Shown one piece after another: positions 60,774 to 64,000 of a DNA stretch of 64,000 nucleotides. The position numbers and the translations under genes were made by a program. Every line of letters starts with the position of its first letter. Position 1 is the stretch's first letter. This DNA comes from Streptomyces sp. LUP30 (GTDB lineage Bacteria; Actinomycetota; Actinomycetes; Streptomycetales; Streptomycetaceae). The DNA is taken from the NCBI RefSeq assembly GCF_001746365.1, contig NZ_MJAJ01000007.1, forward strand, positions 1 to 64,000, written 5' to 3'. The notes under the pieces were generated by a model. That model had not been told where the DNA came from and searched no databases. It was given only the letters and a program-made list of their open reading frames with translations.

Positions 60774-61854
60774 GATCGTGGGCTCCCTTCCGAAGAGTTG
60801 TACCCGGCAACCGGGGTGCGGAGCCGCCTGTCAGGAATACGCGCCGGCGCCCCGCCTCCCCCGGCCGATTCGCTGCCGTCCGGGCACGGCCTGCCCGCAC
60901 GCTTCGCCACAGCGACCGGTAGTCCTCGTCACGCAGGCAGACACAGTCCGCGCCGATCATCAGCAGCCCGAAGCAGACGAGGCCCATGAAGGCCGCGATG
61001 CCCAGATGCATCGCCTCCAGCGCGAGGGTGTTGGCCTTGCGCAGCCAGGCCCGCGACGACAGCAGGGCGAACGGGAAGGCCAGCTCGACGGCGATCGTCG
61101 CGTAGGAGACTGCCGTGCCCAGGTAGGCGTTGCCCATGAGGTGGGCGAACCTGGCCGACATGTGGAACTCGGTCTCGCGGCTGACGTAGTACATCGCGAC
61201 CCCGTCCTGCCATACCTTGCCGAAGATCTTCCAGTAGCCGGCCGCGAAGTACAGGACGGCGGTCTGGAAGACGATGAGATACGTGGCGAGGTTGTGCAGC
61301 ACGGTGGAAACGGCCGGCGTCCGGTCGGGGGCGAGGAGCTTTTCACGCCGTTTCCCGGCACCGGGGGCGAAGTAGGCGTTGGAGACGGTGAAGGCCAGGA
61401 AGATCACGAGGATCTGGGCGAGGTTGTCGCCGCCTTCCAGAAGGTCCTGGTTGCGGTAGTGCAGTGACCACATCAGCACCGCCTGTACGACCGTGAGCAC
61501 GCGGCCGCCGAAAATCATGAAGGCGGCGGAGACCAGGATCGTCGCGTGGAAGAGGAGTTCGAACCACGCCCGCGAGTCACTGAGCAGGTACAGCGAGAAG
61601 CCGCCGCCCGGGATCTGGGCGGACGCCGTGGAAGGGCTGTTGTAGGCGTGCGGGCCCCACAGGAACTGGCGGTTGGAGTAGTCGGCGAGGCAGTACAGGA
61701 TGGTCGCGAAGCCGATGACCAGCCGCATCAGGGAGAGACCGATGAGGCGCCGCTCCCGGCGTGCCGTCCGCAGCGCGAACCCGTCCAGTCGGGCGAGCAG
61801 GAAAGCGCCTGTCGCTTTGCAGGCGCGCGTTGCGCGAGATGGACGCCCGGTCAC
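60766..61854 (-). CDS. HTTM-domain integral membrane protein (vitamin-K-dependent carboxylase-like)
   Basis: The product is 362 aa. Hydrophobic segments recur (MRLVIGFATILYCLADYSN, FELLFHATILVSAAFMIFGG, LAQILVIFLAFTVSNAYF, NLATYLIVFQTAVLYFAAGY, VSYATIAVELAFPFALL, LGIAAFMGLVCFGLLMIGAD), with the family blocks WSLHYRNQDLLEGGDN and KIFGKVWQDGVAMYYV. It is related to gamma-glutamyl carboxylase in fold; bacterial function is largely unknown. GTG 61854 overlaps the DUF5819 stop by 4 bp. Confidence 0.85.
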   Translation of the reverse strand: MTGRPSRATRACKATGAFLLARLDGFALRTARRERRLIGLSLMRLVIGFATILYCLADYSNRQFLWGPHAYNSPSTASAQIPGGGFSLYLLSDSRAWFELLFHATILVSAAFMIFGGRVLTVVQAVLMWSLHYRNQDLLEGGDNLAQILVIFLAFTVSNAYFAPGAGKRREKLLAPDRTPAVSTVLHNLATYLIVFQTAVLYFAAGYWKIFGKVWQDGVAMYYVSRETEFHMSARFAHLMGNAYLGTAVSYATIAVELAFPFALLSSRAWLRKANTLALEAMHLGIAAFMGLVCFGLLMIGADCVCLRDEDYRSLWRSVRAGRARTAANRPGEAGRRRVFLTGGSAPRLPGTTLRKGAHDHV

Positions 61855-62648
61855 TGGGCCACTCCCGGTACGTAGGGCATCCATGACGTCTGCAGAAGTC
61901 CCTTGACCTTCTCCTTCGGACGCGGACTCTCGTACCGCTCCGAGAACGGGACGATCGGTTGCGTCTTGTAGGTCGCCTGCACGGCGAGTATGCGCGCCCC
62001 CGGGTACAACGAGTGCGCACGGGCCGAGAAGAACCGCTGCATCTCCTCGAAGTCCGCCTTGTACCGCTTGTCCAAGGCAGCCTGGGCGGCCTTGCGCTGT
62101 GCCGCGGGAAGCTCCTTGATCCGGGTGGCCGTACTCGCGTAGTGACTGCTGGTCTGGTCGAAGGCGAGCATGATGCCGGGCAGCTTCGTGGGATTGATGC
62201 GGAAGCCGCGGGGGGCCTCGTCGATCGCCTTCTCGACCTCGACCGGGGCCGTCTCGACCACCTTTCCTCCGTACTGGATCCGGGCCCGCAGGTAGACCAG
62301 GTCGTTGCTGGTGCCGGGTGTGGGGCCGAAGAGCTGCCAGTCCTGCCAGAAGTACGGTTCGAGAACCTGGCGGGCAGGTCCGATCAACCGCACGGACGCC
62401 GGTGACTGCGGGGCGTTGTACACCAGACACGCCGCCGTGAAGACGAGCACGGGCAGCATGCCGAGGACCACGCAGAGCCGGACCCGTACGGGAACAGGGA
62501 CGCGGGCCGTTGCGGGAGGGTGGTGGGGCAGGGACTCGCCGTCGTTCGAGGTGTCGGCTGCCGTCAGGTCATGCGATGAGTCAGGACTTGATGCGCCGAG
62601 GTCCGTCCCGTCAAGGGATTTCGTGTGCGCTGCCATCCGGGAATGCAT
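61851..62648 (-). CDS. DUF5819-family membrane-anchored protein
   Basis: The product is about 265 aa. A polar N-terminus, one TM (RLCVVLGMLPVLVFTAACLV) and an outside domain contain ARQVLEPYFWQDWQLFGPTP, which marks DUF5819. The members stand next to HTTM genes in many actinomycetes, and here the two overlap by 4 bp (GTGA). It probably forms a complex with, or presents substrate to, the HTTM protein. The start could also be the ATG four codons in. Confidence 0.82.
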   Translation of the reverse strand: MHSRMAAHTKSLDGTDLGASSPDSSHDLTAADTSNDGESLPHHPPATARVPVPVRVRLCVVLGMLPVLVFTAACLVYNAPQSPASVRLIGPARQVLEPYFWQDWQLFGPTPGTSNDLVYLRARIQYGGKVVETAPVEVEKAIDEAPRGFRINPTKLPGIMLAFDQTSSHYASTATRIKELPAAQRKAAQAALDKRYKADFEEMQRFFSARAHSLYPGARILAVQATYKTQPIVPFSERYESPRPKEKVKGLLQTSWMPYVPGVAQ

Positions 62649-62747
62649 CCCCCATGTGTCGGTCGGGCGCCGCCCGGCGCGTCTGGTGCGGCGCGCCGGG
62701 CGGCCGTGGCCGGGGTCAACTCCGGCCGGTCACTTCACCGTCGGAGC

Positions 62748-63140
62748 TCAGTTCGCGTCGAACTGTGCGTCGTCCGGGATGATGCCGTGCAGTGAGGCAG
62801 GGCTCGTCACCGGGCCGCCGCTGGATGAAGAGGACGATTCGGACGACGAAGACGACTCGCTGGAGGACGACCGGAGCCGGGTCGTGACCTTCACAGCCGA
62901 CTCCACGGCCTTCGCGCCGACGGCTCCGGTCACGCCGGCGACGATGTCGTTGGCAATGGCGTGCAGGAACTGCGGGTTGGCGCCGCCGTCGAGAACGGTC
63001 GCGCGCTGCACCGACTCGTCGGCCGCGGTCTTCTGCTCGGGAAGAGACGACGCGGACGCCGTCGATGCCATCAGACCGCTGGCTGCCGCGGCGATCACGC
63101 CGACGGACACGGTGCCCGCTATGAACTTCTTACCTCTCAC
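62748..63140 (-). CDS. Small secreted protein with Ser/Glu-rich segment, upstream of the DUF5819-HTTM operon
   Basis: The product is about 130 aa. GTG 63140 has GGGAAAG upstream. The Sec signal (KKFIAGTVSVGVIAAAASGL, cleavage near ASA) is followed by a helical region (HAIANDIVAGVTGAVGAKAV), then a Ser/Glu run of about 17 residues (about SSSSESSSSSESSSSSS), GGPVTSP and a C-terminal DDAQFDAN. No known family. It lies 99 bp from the DUF5819 gene on the same strand, so it is a candidate partner or substrate of that membrane system. Confidence 0.68.
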   Translation of the reverse strand: MRGKKFIAGTVSVGVIAAAASGLMASTASASSLPEQKTAADESVQRATVLDGGANPQFLHAIANDIVAGVTGAVGAKAVESAVKVTTRLRSSSSESSSSSESSSSSSGGPVTSPASLHGIIPDDAQFDAN

Positions 63141-63424
63141 AAGGCTTTCCCTTCGGATCTGGTCAGATCGAGCAAGGCAGTTCACATCGACGATGCTCAA
63201 CTATTGCGTTTCGTACGATTTCGTACGCGCTTGCATGCAGGGATCATGCTTGCGTCGATGGCACACCTGTTCCCATCCCCTGATCTGGCCAGTTTTTTCG
63301 CGTCCTTCTCCCCCAGCCGGGGGAAGGCGCACGCGTATCCTCAAGTCACGGCCAGCTCTTGAGTCACACCACCCGGCTGACCACCGGGTGCACGGGGAGA
63401 GCCACTGGCAGCAATGGGGGAGTC

Positions 63425-64000
63425 ATGACCAGCGTGCTGATAGTTGACGACGAGTCATTGGTACGGTCCGCTCTACGCGCGATGCTTCAGCGTCCCGAAT
63501 GTTCCGATCTGCGCGTGGTGGGCGACTGTTCCGGACGTGAGGCGGAACGGCTTGCTCGGGACAGCAGGGTGGACGTCGTCCTGCTCGATCTGCGGATGCC
63601 TCAGGTGGACGGCATCGCGGTGCTGCGCCGCCTCAGGAGGCTGGCCGATCCACCGGCCGTCGTCATGATGACGCGGTTCGCGGCCGACTCGGACGTGTTG
63701 CGGGCCTTCGCGGAGGGCGCCATCGGCTATCTGCTGAAGGACGCGACCGCCGCCGAACTCGCCGACGCCGTCCGAGAGGCAGCCGCCGGAGTCGGCGCCG
63801 TGTCCCGTCCCGTCGCGCCGACCGTCATCGACGGCTACCGCCAGTTCGCGACTCGCTCCGTCAGGGACGCCGAAGCCCGCGACCGTGCCGGACGGTTCAC
63901 GCAGCGCGAGCGCGAAGTCCTCGAACTCCTGGGCAGCGGCCTCACCAACCGTGAGATCGCCGACTGCCTCGTCCTGAGTCCAGAGACCGTCAAGACGCAT
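63425..64000 (+). CDS. NarL/FixJ-family response regulator, cut by the right edge
   Basis: The frame is open from ATG 63425 to the window end. Receiver motifs are VLIVDDESLVRSAL, phospho-Asp in VVLLDLRMPQVDG, VVMMTRF and GYLLKDATAAELADAV. The LuxR HTH begins FTQREREVLELLGSGLTNRE and is cut at SPETVKTH. It is typical of DesR/NarL-type regulators in Streptomyces; its kinase should lie outside the window. Confidence 0.9.
   Translation, partial: MTSVLIVDDESLVRSALRAMLQRPECSDLRVVGDCSGREAERLARDSRVDVVLLDLRMPQVDGIAVLRRLRRLADPPAVVMMTRFAADSDVLRAFAEGAIGYLLKDATAAELADAVREAAAGVGAVSRPVAPTVIDGYRQFATRSVRDAEARDRAGRFTQREREVLELLGSGLTNREIADCLVLSPETVKTH

Overview
The window is very GC-rich and strongly third-position-GC biased. 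Together with Shine-Dalgarno AAGGAG/GGAGG sites, GTG and TTG starts, SARP and CHAT proteins, tat signals and secreted glycoside hydrolases, this points to an actinomycete, almost certainly Streptomyces. No rRNA, tRNA, CRISPR array, transposase or integrase was seen.

0-18 kb is ordinary chromosomal background. It holds a broken exonuclease/phosphatase-jacalin gene at the left edge, which contains a 248-bp identical duplication. Next come a ferric-reductase/FMN-binding pair with its divergent OmpR-type two-component system, a PAP2 membrane phosphatase and a tat-exported alpha/beta hydrolase. A CGNR zinc-ribbon regulator, small membrane and secreted proteins, and a membrane-anchored HTH protein follow. 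The section ends with a large TPR-like/CHAT protease gene, apparently frameshifted at a C-run, coupled to an unknown partner gene.

18.2-46.7 kb is a glycosylated aromatic (type II) polyketide cluster. The backbone genes are KSalpha, KSbeta/CLF, ACP, didomain aromatase/cyclase, ActIII-type ketoreductase and a metallo-beta-lactamase-fold cyclase. Tailoring genes encode an ActVA-ORF5-like monooxygenase with a distant flavin reductase, a multicopper oxidase, a Baeyer-Villiger monooxygenase, a quinone-oxidoreductase-like MDR protein, an HSL-type hydrolase with a broken HGGG motif, lipocalin-like and SnoaL-like proteins, and two paralogous proteins of unclear function. The deoxysugar genes (thymidylyltransferase, 4,6-dehydratase, 2,3-dehydratase, 3-ketoreductase) plus one glycosyltransferase predict a 4-keto-2,6-dideoxyhexose. 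Acyl-CoA carboxylase beta and epsilon subunits supply extender units. Regulation is by a SARP and a NarL-type two-component pair. No transporter is present between the cluster edges.

The most striking feature is a promoter grammar repeated at seven cluster promoters. Each has two or three heptamers (core TCGA/TCAA/TTGA) spaced exactly 11 bp, then exactly 8 bp, then a -10-like hexamer. At three of them the ATG begins exactly 7 bp after the hexamer, which predicts leaderless mRNAs. This ties the separate transcription units to the SARP at 39268-40086.

46.9-64 kb is mostly secreted-enzyme territory. It contains a GH74 xyloglucanase with a ricin-type lectin, a GH32 levanase with a domain insertion next to a LacI regulator and operator, a second LacI regulator and a sedolisin protease. 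An M23 peptidase sits beside a DUF5819-HTTM-DCC operon whose DCC gene is truncated, preceded by a secreted Ser/Glu-rich protein. A response regulator is cut by the right edge. Several short-unit tandem repeats (6, 8 and 12 bp) are scattered through the window.
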